From Hydractinia symbiolongicarpus (lineage: Eukaryota > Cnidaria > Hydrozoa > Anthoathecata > Hydractiniidae), in the NCBI RefSeq assembly GCF_029227915.1, contig NC_079878.1:20859501-20919500 (forward strand): 60,000 nucleotides of DNA, given 5' to 3'. The notes beneath the pieces were generated by a model. It did not search any database, was not told the origin of the DNA, and was given only the letters and a program-made list of their open reading frames with translations. Positions within the stretch are counted from its first letter, which is position 1. Each line of letters opens with the position of its first letter. Made by a program: the position numbers and the translations under genes. Shown piece by piece: positions 13,501-24,372 of this stretch.

Positions 13501-16500
13501 GGTAAGATTAAAGTCCTTTTTATACAACTTACCTTTTTCTCTGAGGTTTTGTTTAATATTACTAATAATTTCGCGGGATTCTCTATAAAATAAAACATCT
13601 AGGTGATTACAAAAAAATAATTTGTTTTTGTTTTGGGAAAGTCTAAACACACTTGTTGAAAATAAAAAAAAATTTAGCAATACTATAGTGTCTCACTTGT
13701 GTATACTTGTTTTCATACTCGAAATGTTATTCATAAAGTACATACACAAGTCCCAAAATGGACATCCGAATCAATTTTTATACAAGTAACTATTTAATTA
13801 TATATTCACACAAAGAGAAATCAAGACTGGGTAAAGCTTTTGTTGACATTGACAAATTATTCTTTGTTTTAAATCTTTATAAACATATTATGCCTTGTTT
13901 GTTAGTGGTGTTGTCAGAAGAATTGTGAAAAATGTTTTTGCATTACTGTTTCTTTACATTACAGTCTTTGTATAGATAGGAACAAGTTCAAGAAGTGTAT
14001 AGTATTATTAATTATAAGTTACTGATCTAAACACGACACAGTGAAATAAGGGTTACTTGAAATACGGGTTGAATAAAAAGGGTATGAATTAATCAAATTT
14101 AGCATGTGTATTAACTCCTCAAATACCTGGATTCTTTTGCAGCTCTGAATCTACGGGATCGTTGCTGATTCATTTTTGCTCTTGGTGCCTGGTTAATAAA
14201 TTCAAGAACTATTTTATAAATAATTATTTTTTAAATGAAATGAAATGAGAAGTAAATGCCTTACCACCCCATCGATAGCCATGTATAGTAACCTCCTTGG
14301 TCGCACTATTGAAAATATCCTGAAGGAAAGTGCAATAGCTCATCACAGAAATTGGTTTATATTATCCGAGACATAGTAATGCCTGCAATGTTTGTCCTGA
14401 AATTTCTAGGTCTTGCTAATTAGCTGGCCCAGTCAGGAGACACACACAATCGCACATGCACACACCCATACGCATTTAATTAATTACACAAGTCATTTAC
14501 TGCTTATATAAGACAATTTAATAAATATTATTTTAAAACAAAAACAAGAAAGTCAAATAGCTTTTTTAATACTTTTTAAACTGTCAATGATTTTTTCAAT
14601 TACATGAGAAAACTATTAAAATTATATACAATAAAAAAATTACTTTGAATGTGTAAATAAATATTAACATTTTATTAATTTTTGCGTTTTCCACTATGAA
14701 TTAAGTAATAATGTTTTTTATTACTTACGTTTTTCCAATAGGTTTATTGAAATTACAACAGAAAACGATGCATAAACTTTGGACTTTCAACCACTCATGG
14801 AAATAAATTTGCAAAAGCTTTTCTGATCGCATCTCATGCAGAGTAATTTATGGTGCAGTTCAGAGCTCACAGGCGTAAATTTTTTCTGACAGAGCCTGGT
14901 TAGCTTATGCTTAAACAGTGTATTTTTAAAAAAGGTTAAGAAAAGAAATTTTCATGAATATTTTCTGAAATAAAATTGCTAAAATTTTATATCTATTGTT
15001 CAAATAAAGTAGAAATTGGATTAAAAAATTCTATACTGTCTTAGCGTAAACAGAAAGTGGATGTTGTTATCTCATCCAAACTGTAAGAATTGGTTTAAAA
15101 TCAGTTAACTAAAATATAGTTTAATTATAGCAATCAATAACTCATGAAAAATTCCATGGGAAATTGCATATCATACGTAATTTTGTGCAACTTTGTCTAC
15201 CTGTTAACATGGAGTAATGAAATTTACTTGAAAGGGGATTATTACTGTCACTATATATAGTGATAGTAATAATATATAACAAATAACATATAGTTATTAT
15301 AATGTTTTTGATTATAAAATCCTTGCTTTTAAAATGGTTAACAGACAGCCAGCAAGTATTATAATATAAATTGTGGCAATATAATTAGCTAATTCCTGCA
15401 GTTAGAAAAACATGTGGGGTTAATGGAAACTTTCAAATTAATTTGTCAATACAAGGAAGATTATCTTTTAGCTGATTTGAAAGGATGCTATAAGATATTA
15501 TAACACAAAACGCTATATTAGTGTTTTGTGTTATAATAAATAAATATTTTTGGTTAGTTTTACTTTATAGAGTTCCTTATATGTAGTCAAAATGTAACAT
15601 TGAGACATTTTACAGGAAAACATTACATTATCTTCTCAGCAAAACAAACAAACAAGTAAGTAAGCCTTAGCTGTTACTTACAAGTGGGTTTATTTTTAAA
15701 CCTATTCACTCAAATCTTTCTAATTTTTTTGTAATAACTTCTGAAGCTGAAATTGAAATTGACTTCTCAACATTTTTAGTTAGTTTAAGGAAAGTGAAAA
15801 AAGTCTTTTCTGGAATGCAAGATGATATTATCTTGGATTGAATAACTTCATCCAAGTTTCTGTAACCTAAATTTCCTCCAATGTGCAAATAAACATTTGT
15901 GCCAAATTTTGTGGTAAACACAATGTCTTCTTCGAATTCTTAAGGGGGGCTTTTTCACCACTAAGCCTTACAGAGCCCCTCAAAGGCCTGGCCTGATTAG
16001 AGTTAAAAGTGAGTCAGACACAAGACAAAGGGTATGAATATACAGATTTTAGTTATAGAGGTAGGAGAAAATTGTTCATCAGGTCTTTTCTTTGGAATTT
16101 AAAATTTTAGTTCTTTACCTTTAAAGATTTCTATCTAACGTTATTATCACAGATGTAACAATAAGGTAGTAAGCATATCAGTGTGTTTCTTTGCATTATG
16201 ATGGTGTTTTAAGATGTACCTTATGGCAGTATATTGTAGTAATTAACTTGACAATCTTAAAGAATAACAAAACAAAAGCAAAGAAAAGAAAGATGTTTAC
16301 TCTACTAAATTATCTTGAAAATTCTTAATCTAATGTAACAAAGAAAATAGGGTGTGTGATGTTAAATATGTGACTAGCTAGGTGAAAAATTGATGAATCA
16401 TGCCTGCTTAAAGTCAAGGAGAAGTGATTTCACAACTGCTTTCTTGCTAGTGCCGAGTGCTTTTTAGTCCAATTTTATTTCACCTTCCTTTCCTTGTGTT

Positions 16501-17483
16501 ATTTGAGCTCAGAACAAAAATTAGGATTAAGACTAGCCATTGTTTATTTATTATTATTTTACAGCAGAGGGCCTTAGATTTTCATAGAATAACCTGTGTT
16601 GATTCCATAAAGTTTTTTCCGACACTTGTACTAAAAAAGGAGATTAATAGAATGGTTAAAAAACAAATGATAGAAGATTTACAATAACAAAAAATTTTAA
16701 GAGCAAATCAAGTTTTAAGTTAAGAGCATGTAGATATTTTTAAGTTATGAAAAGCTTCATGCCTTATGTATTCATGCATTTGCAGTTTTTTTATTTATTC
16801 TTAAACGCATACCGACATTTACTTTTTGGTATGACATGCTGACCAGAAGATCAACTTGCTTTCACCTAATGCCTGTAACAGAATAGAAGCCCCTTCATGT
16901 TCATTTATTGTTTTGATTTGTTCCTTTTACCACCTATTTGTGCCAAGGTGAAGGATGCAGATTAGTAAAATTTACAAAAAAAAACTAAAGAGAAACATAA
17001 ACATTTACCTGTCTATGTATTCAAAGATGTTAACCATCATCTCAGCCTCATTTTTAGGAGCAGGTCTAAAAGAAATTTAAACGTTTACCAATAAAAGCTC
17101 TTAAAAAATTACACATACTTTACAAAAGCTTGTACATTTAACCTTCTTTCAAACCCTCTTTGAATGAAAGACAAAAAACAAAATAAAACCTGTGTATACT
17201 TATTTTCTGGATGCGAGCAAGGATGAATGATTCCATTCATGTCCAGGTATAGATTATCGAATTCATAATCATTTGGATTAGGCAAACTTGTATTAACTGG
17301 TATCTTTGTGCCATCTACTTCTTTTGGCTGCAAAGAAAAATTTATCATAAAGAAGAAGCACATACATTTCGTTGGATTTAAATCATTTTAAAAAATTAAA
17401 AAACAAACCTTTTCTTCAACACAGTGTACCACAATGGATGGATATTTTTTAGACAGCCATCTAAAAAATGCTGGAACACCCAT
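1537..17483 (-). CDS. XRN2: XRN2, nuclear 5'-3' exoribonuclease (35 exons; last exon unresolved)
   Basis: Degrades 5'-monophosphate RNA in the nucleus: torpedo termination by RNA polymerase II, rRNA and snoRNA processing. Exons, phases all agreeing: 17409-17483, 17200-17327, 17009-17065, 14265-14319, 14127-14188, 13533-13582, 12959-13020, 12444-12533, 12239-12362, 11866-11883, 11512-11601, 10467-10516, 10320-10391, 10018-10068, 9663-9742, 9295-9352, 8875-8932, 8595-8644, 8454-8510, 8217-8354, 7708-7764, 7240-7352, 6606-6705, 6165-6215, 5961-6068, 5758-5847, 5271-5343, 5115-5198, 4564-4664, 4140-4219, 3454-3510, 3125-3193, 2341-2466, 1962-2088, 1537-1701. The protein starts [16 protein letters not shown]. 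Acidic active-site motifs are intact: LYLDMNG (D54), AIDGVAPRAK (D103), PGEGEHK (E204, E206), ADADLIMLG (D234, D236), GNDFLPHL (D344). A CCHC zinc knuckle uses C264, C267, H272, C277, as in XRN2 rather than XRN1. A Lys/Glu-rich linker near residue 500 resembles an NLS; the tail is rich in Gly, Asn, Gln and Tyr. 942 codons, against about 950 in human. Exon 19 uses a weak donor (ATG|GTCTGT). The final exon is ambiguous (next entry). Confidence 0.96.
2813..3053 (+). repeat. tRNA-derived SINE in an XRN2 intron
   Basis: The head, roughly 2818-2885, looks like a decayed tRNA: a D-arm/A-box-like stretch (TGTGGTTATGGAGTTCG), an anticodon-like hairpin CTTTG-TAATCA-CAAGG, and a B-box-like GTGGTTGGGTTCACA. 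A non-tRNA body follows, ending in an (AAT)n-type tail at 3040-3053, as in many SINEs. A possible target duplication AGTGA flanks it (about 2811-2815 and just after the tail). It lies between XRN2 exons at 2341-2466 and 3125-3193, opposite to the gene. The tRNA head is too degenerate for a functional tRNA. Confidence 0.6.
3755..3773. repeat. Homopolymer G19 tract
   Basis: Nineteen consecutive G residues in an XRN2 intron, preceded by CCC. On the transcribed minus strand this is a C run. Exact length is unreliable in any assembly. Confidence 0.9.
4932..4960. repeat. C14-A15 homopolymer junction
   Basis: Fourteen C directly followed by fifteen A, in an XRN2 intron. On the minus strand it reads as T15G14. 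It is simple-sequence DNA with no coding content. Confidence 0.9.
5400..5640. repeat. GCGAAATT-type dispersed repeat (intronic)
   Basis: This stretch repeats short words such as tcgcgaa, gcgaaatt and ttcgcaaa in both orientations. Similar text occurs at about 2530-2600, 6843-6990, 29810-29870, 30090-30150 and 50385-50480. It looks like decayed copies of one or more AT-rich foldback elements. No terminal repeats or target duplications could be defined. Confidence 0.4.
6843..6990. repeat. GCGAAAATT-type dispersed repeat (intronic)
   Basis: A second block of the same word family (gattttgcgaaaaattt, gtcgcgaaaatt, gtcgcgaataatt) in the XRN2 intron between the exons at 6606-6705 and 7240-7352. Boundaries are approximate. 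Confidence 0.4.
10137..10180. repeat. (CAAA)n microsatellite
   Basis: About ten AAAC/CAAA units in the XRN2 intron between 10068 and 10320. They are followed by imperfect AACACGAACA units to about 10245. Confidence 0.9.
11928..11973. repeat. 23-bp tandem duplication with hairpin potential
   Basis: Two adjacent 23-bp units (11928-11950 and 11951-11973) differing at one base. Each contains a near-palindromic GTGGTACATACCAC core. It sits in XRN2 intron 9, 45 bp from the 18-bp microexon at 11866-11883. Confidence 0.8.
15241..15270. repeat. 30-bp near-perfect palindrome
   Basis: The sequence attactgtca-ctatatatag-tgatagtaat pairs with its own complement except for one mismatched pair. It lies in XRN2 intron 3 and may be a hairpin or the relic core of a foldback element. 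Confidence 0.8.
15496..15538. repeat. Perfect 16-bp inverted repeat, 11-bp loop
   Basis: Left arm 15496-15511 (tattataacacaaaac) and right arm 15523-15538 are exact reverse complements around an 11-nt loop. It lies in XRN2 intron 3. On its own it is more likely a young foldback insertion or hairpin than a regulatory site. Confidence 0.85.
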
Positions 17484-18540
17484 CTTTCATATATACTTTA
17501 TGTCAGACCTAAATATAGTTTGAAATATATATTTTTATTGTCAAATAGTAATTTAGGATAAAGTGTTTTTATGTTTAGAAAAAGTTCAGCGTGTTGATTG
17601 ATCTTTTGATTGCCTATGCAGGATATATAACACCTAAAAAGGGATGATTGAAACAATTTCTTGCACCAAGCAAGTACAAGAACACCTTTATATAAAAGCC
17701 CTCAAATTATTTTTAATGCTTTAATTGCTGCTGTTTACAAATTCTGTATGGACTTAGATTTTTAGAAAAAACTAAAGTCTATCAATTCAACCACTTTATT
17801 TATCAAGAAATGTTGGTTCCTTGGCGAAAAAATATGGCGAAAAACATTTGTAATAAACAACATTCAATTAGCCCTATTGTAGATTATACTATTGATGACC
17901 AGTTAATTAGTGGCTGGTTAAGGGCCAAGTGGCCGCAAATGGTTTATTTGAAAGGGTCTATTTGTGCCATAAACAGATAAATGACCATATTGGTGCACCA
18001 ACATAGCTGTAATTAAAAAAAACAGTTATGCTAATATCACACCTTTGCGTGGAGGACGGCAGTTGCTTGTCTTTTGTTATAATTAATCCCCTTAAGGGTT
18101 TTGTGAGTTTATATTTGCGTGTTAAAAAACAATGCGCTCGCAAAGAAATATCGGTGCAATTATATTTCTTGTAATAGCAAGATTCATTGTGTAAATGTAT
18201 TGATAAGCTATTCCCTTAAGTATTAGCATGAAGTAATTAAATAATAAAAATCTTTCGCGAAGTTTTATAATACATTGCGCGAGAATGTATTTTTGATTTA
18301 ATTACTTAAAAAGATTCCAGCGCGTTTAATTTAAGAAACATATGAGAAGCATTGTTCACAACTATTAAATGACTCGGCGTTTTTTAATTAAAAGAATACA
18401 ACTATGGTTTATTTATGTAAAACAAATGGTGTACATTCTGAAATAAATACAATATCTACATTTCTCGATGAAAACATTTCCTTCTTAACAAACAACATAA
18501 AATAATCCTTCCGCATACTTTTTTAGTGAAACAAATAAAA
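17484..18540. other. Region upstream of XRN2
   Basis: It should contain the XRN2 promoter. On the minus strand a CTATATTTAG sequence lies 35-45 nt upstream of the start codon and could be the 3' splice site of a 5'UTR intron or a spliced-leader addition site. I see no TATA box at a convincing distance and no gene. Confidence 0.35.
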
Positions 18541-18800
18541 ACATTTCCATCGCCGCTTTTCGTTTTTAAACTTTTAAAATGTGATTTAAAAAAACATTTT
18601 TCTCCTGCTTTTTATTCTTAAACTTTTAAAATGTGATCTTAAAAAACATTTCTATCACCGTTTTTCGTTCTTAAACTTTTAAAATGTGACCTTAAAAAAC
18701 ATTTCTATCACCGCTATTCGTTTTTAAACTTTTAAAATGTGATCTTAAAAAACATTTCTATCGCCGTTTTTCGTTCTTAAACTTTTAAAATGCGATCTAA
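18541..18800. repeat. Minisatellite, 5 units of about 53 bp
   Basis: The word aacatttctatc recurs with its central C near 18542, 18595, 18647, 18700 and 18753, a period of 52-53 bp. Each unit also contains cttttaaaatgtgat. Units differ by several substitutions, so the array is not very recent. Directly repeated units without unique spacers exclude CRISPR-like structure. Confidence 0.85.
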
Positions 18801-19449
18801 CTAAACTTTTATATTTAATTACTTCAAATAAAAATTTTAAAAGAGTTCGCGCAAAATAGATTGCTAAAATTGATCTTGCAACCTATTGTGATTAAACAAC
18901 CGATCGAGTGGGGTCATTGATTATCAGCGAGGCAATTATTTTCTTATAAAAAACAAAAGCTGTCGCAATGTTATTGTTCTGTGTAACTATTCATGCGAGT
19001 TTCGCGTCCGCGGTAGATTACATTCAGACTGTGCTGTATTTGTTAATTATAGCTGTTAACAAGTTTCAAAGGTACATGTATGTAAACAAAGGTGGTATAT
19101 GGGACAACCCACTCTATGTTTGGCAATACAGAAATTTTTAGAAACAAGCATTTCTTTATTTTGAGAAGAGCAGTGTTTGACATGAAGTGCACAGTGTCAT
19201 ACAAGAAATTTGTAGTTTTGTATAAGACTTAGTAGAAGCTATGCTACACTGTGTTTTATATAAAAAGTGTGCAGTGTTGGGCAAAAAGTGGGTGCAGTAT
19301 TGTAAAACAAGTGCACAGTGTTAAATACAGTATATTGGCCCTACTACTGGTGGGCCATATATAGTTGAACCAAATTTTCCATGTGACATTCCTACAGTCA
19401 GGGACAACCGCAAATTAGACTATCACACCAAATTAGAATTGTAGCTTTG
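18801..19449. other. Intergenic stretch with irregular AAGTGCACAGTGT repeats
   Basis: No gene is seen. Between about 19185 and 19325 the words gtgcacagtgt and gtgtgcagtgtt recur about four times at irregular spacing, probably an old degenerate tandem array. The rest is AT-rich and unremarkable. Confidence 0.4.
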
Positions 19450-19452
19450 TTA

Positions 19453-20774
19453 GGGATCATCTCAAAATGTTTGTATGTTTTTTTCGTATAATTATACGAA
19501 CGCTACAAAGTACTTCGTTTCGTGAAACGAATGTCATACGAAGTGCTTCGTTTAAAATAAAAAATGTAAACGAAGTTTATACGAACTTTTTTAATATATG
19601 ATACGACCTTTGAACAAAGTAAATTGCTAACGATCTTGAAACGAACTTCAAAATTACCGGCGTAATTGCGCATAATTATTTCCATATGAAACCAGAAACA
19701 AAAGAATTAAACGATTTTTTTTAAAAGACGAAAAGAAATGATACGCACTTTAAACGAAACCAGAAATAAAAAAAGTAAAATATACGAGGTTGACTTCTTT
19801 GAAAAGACTAGTAAAATTGCATATTTATAGGTTCAATATATACAATCTACGGCGATCTTTTCGCTTTATACGATCCCGTTTTCATGATTTTTTTTCATGG
19901 CGATCTTTTCGCTTTCTAGATCTCGTTTTCATGATTTTTAAACGATCTATGGCAAACTTTTCGTTTTCTATGATCCCGTTTTATGATTTTTAAACTATCT
20001 ACGGCGATCTTTTCGTTTTCTAGGATCCCGTTTTCATGATTTTTAAACGATCTACGGCAGTCTTTTCGTTTTCTACGATCCTTTTTTCATGAATTTTAAA
20101 CGATCTACAGCGATCTTTTCGTTTTCTACGATCCTGTTTTCATGAATTTTAAACGTTCCACAGCGATCTTTTCTCTTTCTACGATCCTGTTTTCATGATT
20201 TTAAACGATCTACAGCGATCTTTTCGTTTTCTACGATCACGTTTTTATGCATTTTAAACGTTTCACAGCGATCTTTTCTCTTTCTACGATCCTGTTTTCA
20301 TGATTTTAAACGATCTACGGCGATCTTTTCGCTTTCTATGATCCTGTTTTCATGATTTTTAAATGATCTACGGCGATCTTTTCGCTTTCTACGATCTTGT
20401 TTTCATGATTTTTAACTGATCTACGGAGATGTTTCTGCTTTCTACGATGCCGTGGAGACATCCAAGACCTTAGATAATAAATCCAATTAAAATAAACGAA
20501 GTTCGTATAACGAAACAAACTTTATAATTGTTGAAATAATTTCAATATAAAACTATAGATAATAGTCCAATTATAATAAACGAACTTCTTTAAAAATGAT
20601 ACGAACTACATACGAACTTTATTTTAAATGATACGAACTTTATACAAACTTGTAATTTTGATGATACGAAAAAGTTCGTATTAAAAATAAAATGATACGA
20701 AAGATTTAATAAATCGATACGAAGTTTTTTATACAAATTATACGAACTACGTACGAACATTTTGAGACGCTCCC
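19453..20774. mobile_element. Non-autonomous Harbinger-like transposon (MITE), 1,322 bp
   Basis: Terminal inverted repeats of 25 bp match at 21 positions: the left end starts GGGATCATCTCAAAATG at 19453, and the complement of the right end starts GGGAGCGTCTCAAAATG at 20774. The element is flanked by a TTA duplication (19450-19452 and 20775-20777). A 3-bp TTA/TAA duplication with GGG-starting termini is typical of PIF/Harbinger. Subterminal regions are rich in atacgaac/gttcgtat words in both orientations, and the centre is a minisatellite (next entry). No transposase frame of useful length is present, so it must have been moved in trans. The superfamily is inferred from ends and duplication only. 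Confidence 0.8.
19845..20455. repeat. Minisatellite core of the transposon, about 12 units of 53 bp
   Basis: The unit, roughly gatctacggcgatctttt-cgttttctacgatcc-tgttttcatgatttttaaac, recurs about every 53 bp from 19845 to 20455 with substitutions and small indels. It is bounded by the subterminal inverted sections of the transposon, so the array lies wholly inside the element. Short frames in it are artefacts of repetition. Confidence 0.85.
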
Positions 20775-21132
20775 TTAGGAGGTCATCTCCTATTTAGGAG
20801 ATTCATTTTCTTCTTTTAAAATTATCTTGAAAACCATATCTAGTTTGATTGCTCACTAGATCTTCTTTGTTCAAGCAAAAAAAAATTTAGTTTGCGTCCA
20901 TGGGACTAAAAATTAAATAAGTCAAAAATCTTTGGATCTGCTTAGGTGAGAAATATTTGGGCCATTAAAGGTTTTATAGAATGTTCTTAGCTAATAAAAT
21001 TGTTGCAACTATGCAACAGAACAGCGATAGGCAGCAAAAACCATGTTGAAACCATGCCAAACTTTTGATGTTTTATGAAGAAATGACCACACAAATAAAC
21101 TGCAGTGAAAATTTCACTGCAGTTAGATATTA

Positions 21133-22095
21133 CAGGCCTTTTCAGGAGAGGCGTGCGATCGCATGCGCACGCCTCGGCACACGCATAAATCGTTTCAGGC
21201 GTGTGATTAATCACACTCCTGAAAATAAATATAGAGTTTTGAAAATCATCCTATAAAATCCATTTTGTAGCGTGCTGTGGCAGCCCTCGAAAATAATTTT
21301 TGGAGACTTGTGAGACAAAATGTCCGCAACATTTCCAGTCCGGTCAGACATGTCCATAGCTTGTTTCGAACTTTTGTTGGAAAAAACGTCCAATAGATTT
21401 CCGTCTTGGTTGGACAGTTTTAAATTTAGAATTATTGAATAGTTCTAGTCCTTTTAATCCACGAGCAAGCTGTGTTTATAGCCAACCTGACCATCCTAGC
21501 TAATTCACCGACTCCTGACTTAGTAAAAGAACTACGTAGACATAAATCTCTTTTGCTGGCCCCTTTGTCGTTGGTAACCAGGTCTTACACAAAAAATCCA
21601 GCCATGCGATGCCTAACTAATGCGGAGGTGAACGCCAACAGAGTACGGATGAAGCAAGTCTGCAAAACTGCGCTTACAAGCGGAACAGACATTTTATCAC
21701 AGATTTAATTGTAAATAACTTCAATTGAAAACCATAGAAGGTCCGAATTTAACTTTTTTCTTTATTCCGGAAGTGTTATTTTTATTCAAACAATTTTAAA
21801 AACGAAACCCAAGCGAAGCATATTTTTGCCTATTTGCTTGTGATGACCTGAAAAATTAACAATAAATTGATGAAAATGACAGTTATGATTGAGAGAGTCG
21901 CTATATGTAAACACTCGATTATTGTGTTTCACAATTCAAAACGTCCCCCTCTTTTCGCTATACGCAACAAAGATTTCCTCGGAACCTGTATCACACGCGT
22001 AACATCCTTTTCATGTGCGTTTTACATCGCACGCGTTACTTGATTTGCAAGTGCGAATCATCGCACACCTACTTAAATATTCCTGAAAAAGCCTG
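21133..22095. mobile_element. Non-autonomous DNA transposon, 963 bp, TATTA duplication
   Basis: The left terminus CAGGCCTTTTCAGGA at 21133 and the complement of the right terminus CAGGCTTTTTCAGGA at 22095 match at 14 of 15 bases. The element is flanked by TATTA at 21128-21132 and 22096-22100. Near both ends lie GC-rich, self-complementary words (gcgtgcgatcgcatgcgcacgcc at left, gtgcgatgattcgcac at right in complement). No transposase is visible; the 78-codon frame at 21472-21708 is unrecognised. The superfamily is uncertain: CAGG ends recall hAT, but hAT usually makes 8-bp duplications. Confidence 0.7.
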
Positions 22096-22100
22096 TATTA

Positions 22101-22849
22101 TGGTCAAACACTTATAAAATTTAAAAACTTTAAATTGCAATAAATTATTGCGTATTTTACTATCGTCACGGCCAATAAGCTGCATACGCCGTCAAAATTG
22201 CGGGCGTTTGCGGGCAAGTTCAGCGTTTTAAAAAAAATTCAAATATTAGCCCAAAAACACCTGCATAGGCACAAACAATGCCCGAAAAAAAGAAAAAAAA
22301 AACAGACACTAATATGATACGAAAAACTATAAAAATAAACTTACTATATGGTAGCAAAGTTCTTAAAAGAACTGTTTTTTATGGTTTTATAGTTTACTGT
22401 ATAAATAACTTATATATAAACTTTAATAACTCTTTCTCCTAAAGCGCCTTCTTCCCACTATCGTACGCATGGTATGTTACAAGGAATTGCATTTCAGGAA
22501 TGTTACGGGGGAGTTTGGTAAATTGCGGGCGGTTTCAGGGGACAACCGTCAATTTTATTTGAAAAATATTGTAATGTCTTAACTAGGTTACATATGGCCT
22601 AACTAGCTAGTTACAATGTGTCGCCTAATTAGTTACCTAGCTATTTTCTGTTCAAAGATCACATCAACTCAAATCGTTTTACCCACCCACAAAGACTTTC
22701 TTAATTTCTAGGCCAGCTATAGTATGGCTTTCGTGAAGATCATGCTGTACAATTTGCTAGTTAGTAATTTAAACAGTTGAAAAGAAGTTCGCTGTATTTC
22801 AGTCAGTTCGCCAGTTCGTCGTGTTTTCGGTCACCATTTTGAAATTATA
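22101..22849. other. Intergenic, nothing recognised
   Basis: AT-rich sequence without a supported gene, RNA or structured repeat. Confidence 0.4.
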
Positions 22850-22995
22850 AACATACGGCGCCGACTTCGTGACGGCTTGGCGCGAAGCGCTCGCCATTCT
22901 GTTCCAACAACCCCCTTTCCCAGGGCTCTTCTACGCCTTTGATATTCCAACGGGACAGCTCACCCCCAGGGGTTTTTGCCTTTTTGATATTTATT
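22850..22995. repeat. GC-richer fragment of the AACCTCGTCCCCAGGG repeat family
   Basis: It contains the foldback word ttggcgcgaagcgctcgcca and then cccagggctcttctacgcc and ccccaggggtttttgcc. These words recur at 56845-56938, 57024-57105 and 30836-30924. It appears to be a decayed member of the same dispersed family, with no coding content. Confidence 0.5.
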
Positions 22996-23880
22996 TCTAC
23001 TACAAGGATCGATTTAAATCGCGTAATATTAAAACTTTTTAAGACGATGCCAGGTTAAAAAATCAATCAAAGACCTTGAAAAATAAGGATTCAGCAACTA
23101 ATCGCTAACAAAAACACACGTTAGTTGGTAAAGCACATGAGTGCTCGGTGACAGCTGTTCTCCCTTGAACATACTGCTTGTGAACACTGAATGTCCTAGA
23201 TTTTTGTGTCTGGAAAGAAAATATTTTACGCCGCTAGGCTTACACGTTATTTTTTTATAACTAAGGTCTTCTAAGCAACACATTTTCGAATTATTGAAAA
23301 TAATATTTCGGTTTGTCTGCTCAGTATTTATCGATCATCTTCTCCCATCATCGATGATGGAAGAAGGATATCCCGAAACGTCACCTACTAAACTATCATG
23401 TTCAAGAAATGATAAACTTTCCACAGTAACAAGTTCGAATCCTTTGAAAAACAAAGCAACTTGTGCGCATAAGACATAGTGTAGGGAATAATTAGTTTTC
23501 GATACTGTCCTTGTTCTAAAAGTTTTTCAAGTTTATACTATATGCGTGGAACAAGATAAAAATAATTTCATAGGGTTCCCCAGTATATCCAGAATTCTGC
23601 GTTTACCATGACGTTTGATCTTATCAACTATCCTGAATAGTTGGCTAAATATTCCTTGATCTTGGATAAGTTGGAGATTTTGTGGCGCACTGTTTTACTA
23701 ATATTGGTGTAAAAACAAAACCGCTATATTAATTTCAAATTGAAGCTAGGAACGGCTATATTAGAACCAACTTTCGCAAGGAAAAGGTAACTTAGGGGCC
23801 CTGTGAATGCACAACAATTTTTTAGCTTGGAAGTGTGTATAAGTTAGGCTGTAACTACTATACGCAGCAAGGAAGGCAAG
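22996..23880. other. Intergenic, nothing recognised
   Basis: Two short frames (near 23100-23280 minus and 23294-23479 plus) lack recognisable features. I call no gene. Confidence 0.4.
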
Positions 23881-23883
23881 TAT

Positions 23884-24372
23884 AAGCAAGCCACACCTTC
23901 TACCTTAGCGTGTCTGCAGAGGATGACGTTTTGGACAGCATTCTCTAGATAATCCTTTGCAGGTTTATCTGATGTTGTTAGTATCAGTAGATTAATAAAG
24001 GAGAGAGTACACGAGATAGCAAGACTGTAAACAACTTAAAGAAAAGGTAGCATGTTTAGCGACAAAAGAAGGACCAAAGATGTGTAGGCAGAAAGTCTGG
24101 CCGCAACTCAAAAAATTTAGTTTAAAGACATTTGTTTTATAAACTTCTCCAACCAACTGGAAAATATTCTTTGCAACCATTACTTCCCATGCACTGTCAT
24201 CATGGATGGCCTTTGCTTTTCTCATAATTAATTTTCTTCTTTTCTTTTCCTATATGGAAGGGATATGGATTGTTTTTGTCCTTCTTCGTTCAGCATTTTT
24301 TCCTACTCTGTCACAACATACTCTCTTGGCATAAATCGCAACAGCCTACAAACAAATACGAACAAAAAATTC
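23884..24372 (-). pseudogene. Coding-like fragment, function unknown
   Basis: On the minus strand a TTTGTAG acceptor-like site near 24350 is followed by a run that reads through with one in-frame TAG (about 24250) and includes MRKAKAIHDDSAWEVMVAKN from 24225. Further on, about 23990-23905, another stretch reads DKPAKDYLENAVQNVILCRH and ends at a donor-like AAG|GTAGAA. The composition looks protein-coding, but there is no family match that I recognise, and the frames do not join without speculation. It could be a decayed gene, unrecognised exons of a real gene, or a mobile-element relic. Confidence 0.25.

Larger units (their letters stand above)
14320..17008 (-). other. Large XRN2 intron 3 (2.7 kb) with palindromes
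   Basis: This is the longest intron of XRN2. No coding exon is missing, because phases across it agree and the protein is continuous (residues 86-87). It holds two notable palindromes, listed separately at 15241-15270 and 15496-15538. Otherwise I see AT-rich sequence without recognisable content; the short frames near 15.8 and 16.5 kb show no family features. Confidence 0.6.

Noticed and set aside
18541-20455. CRISPR-like direct repeats
   Set aside because: Units abut directly without unique spacers, and the context is animal nuclear DNA; these are minisatellites.
21472-21708. 78-codon frame as a transposase
   Set aside because: Too short, no DDE or zinc-finger features; the element is treated as non-autonomous.
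22870-22890. E2F-like site TTGGCGCGAAG as a promoter
   Set aside because: It lies inside a dispersed repeat fragment and no gene starts nearby.
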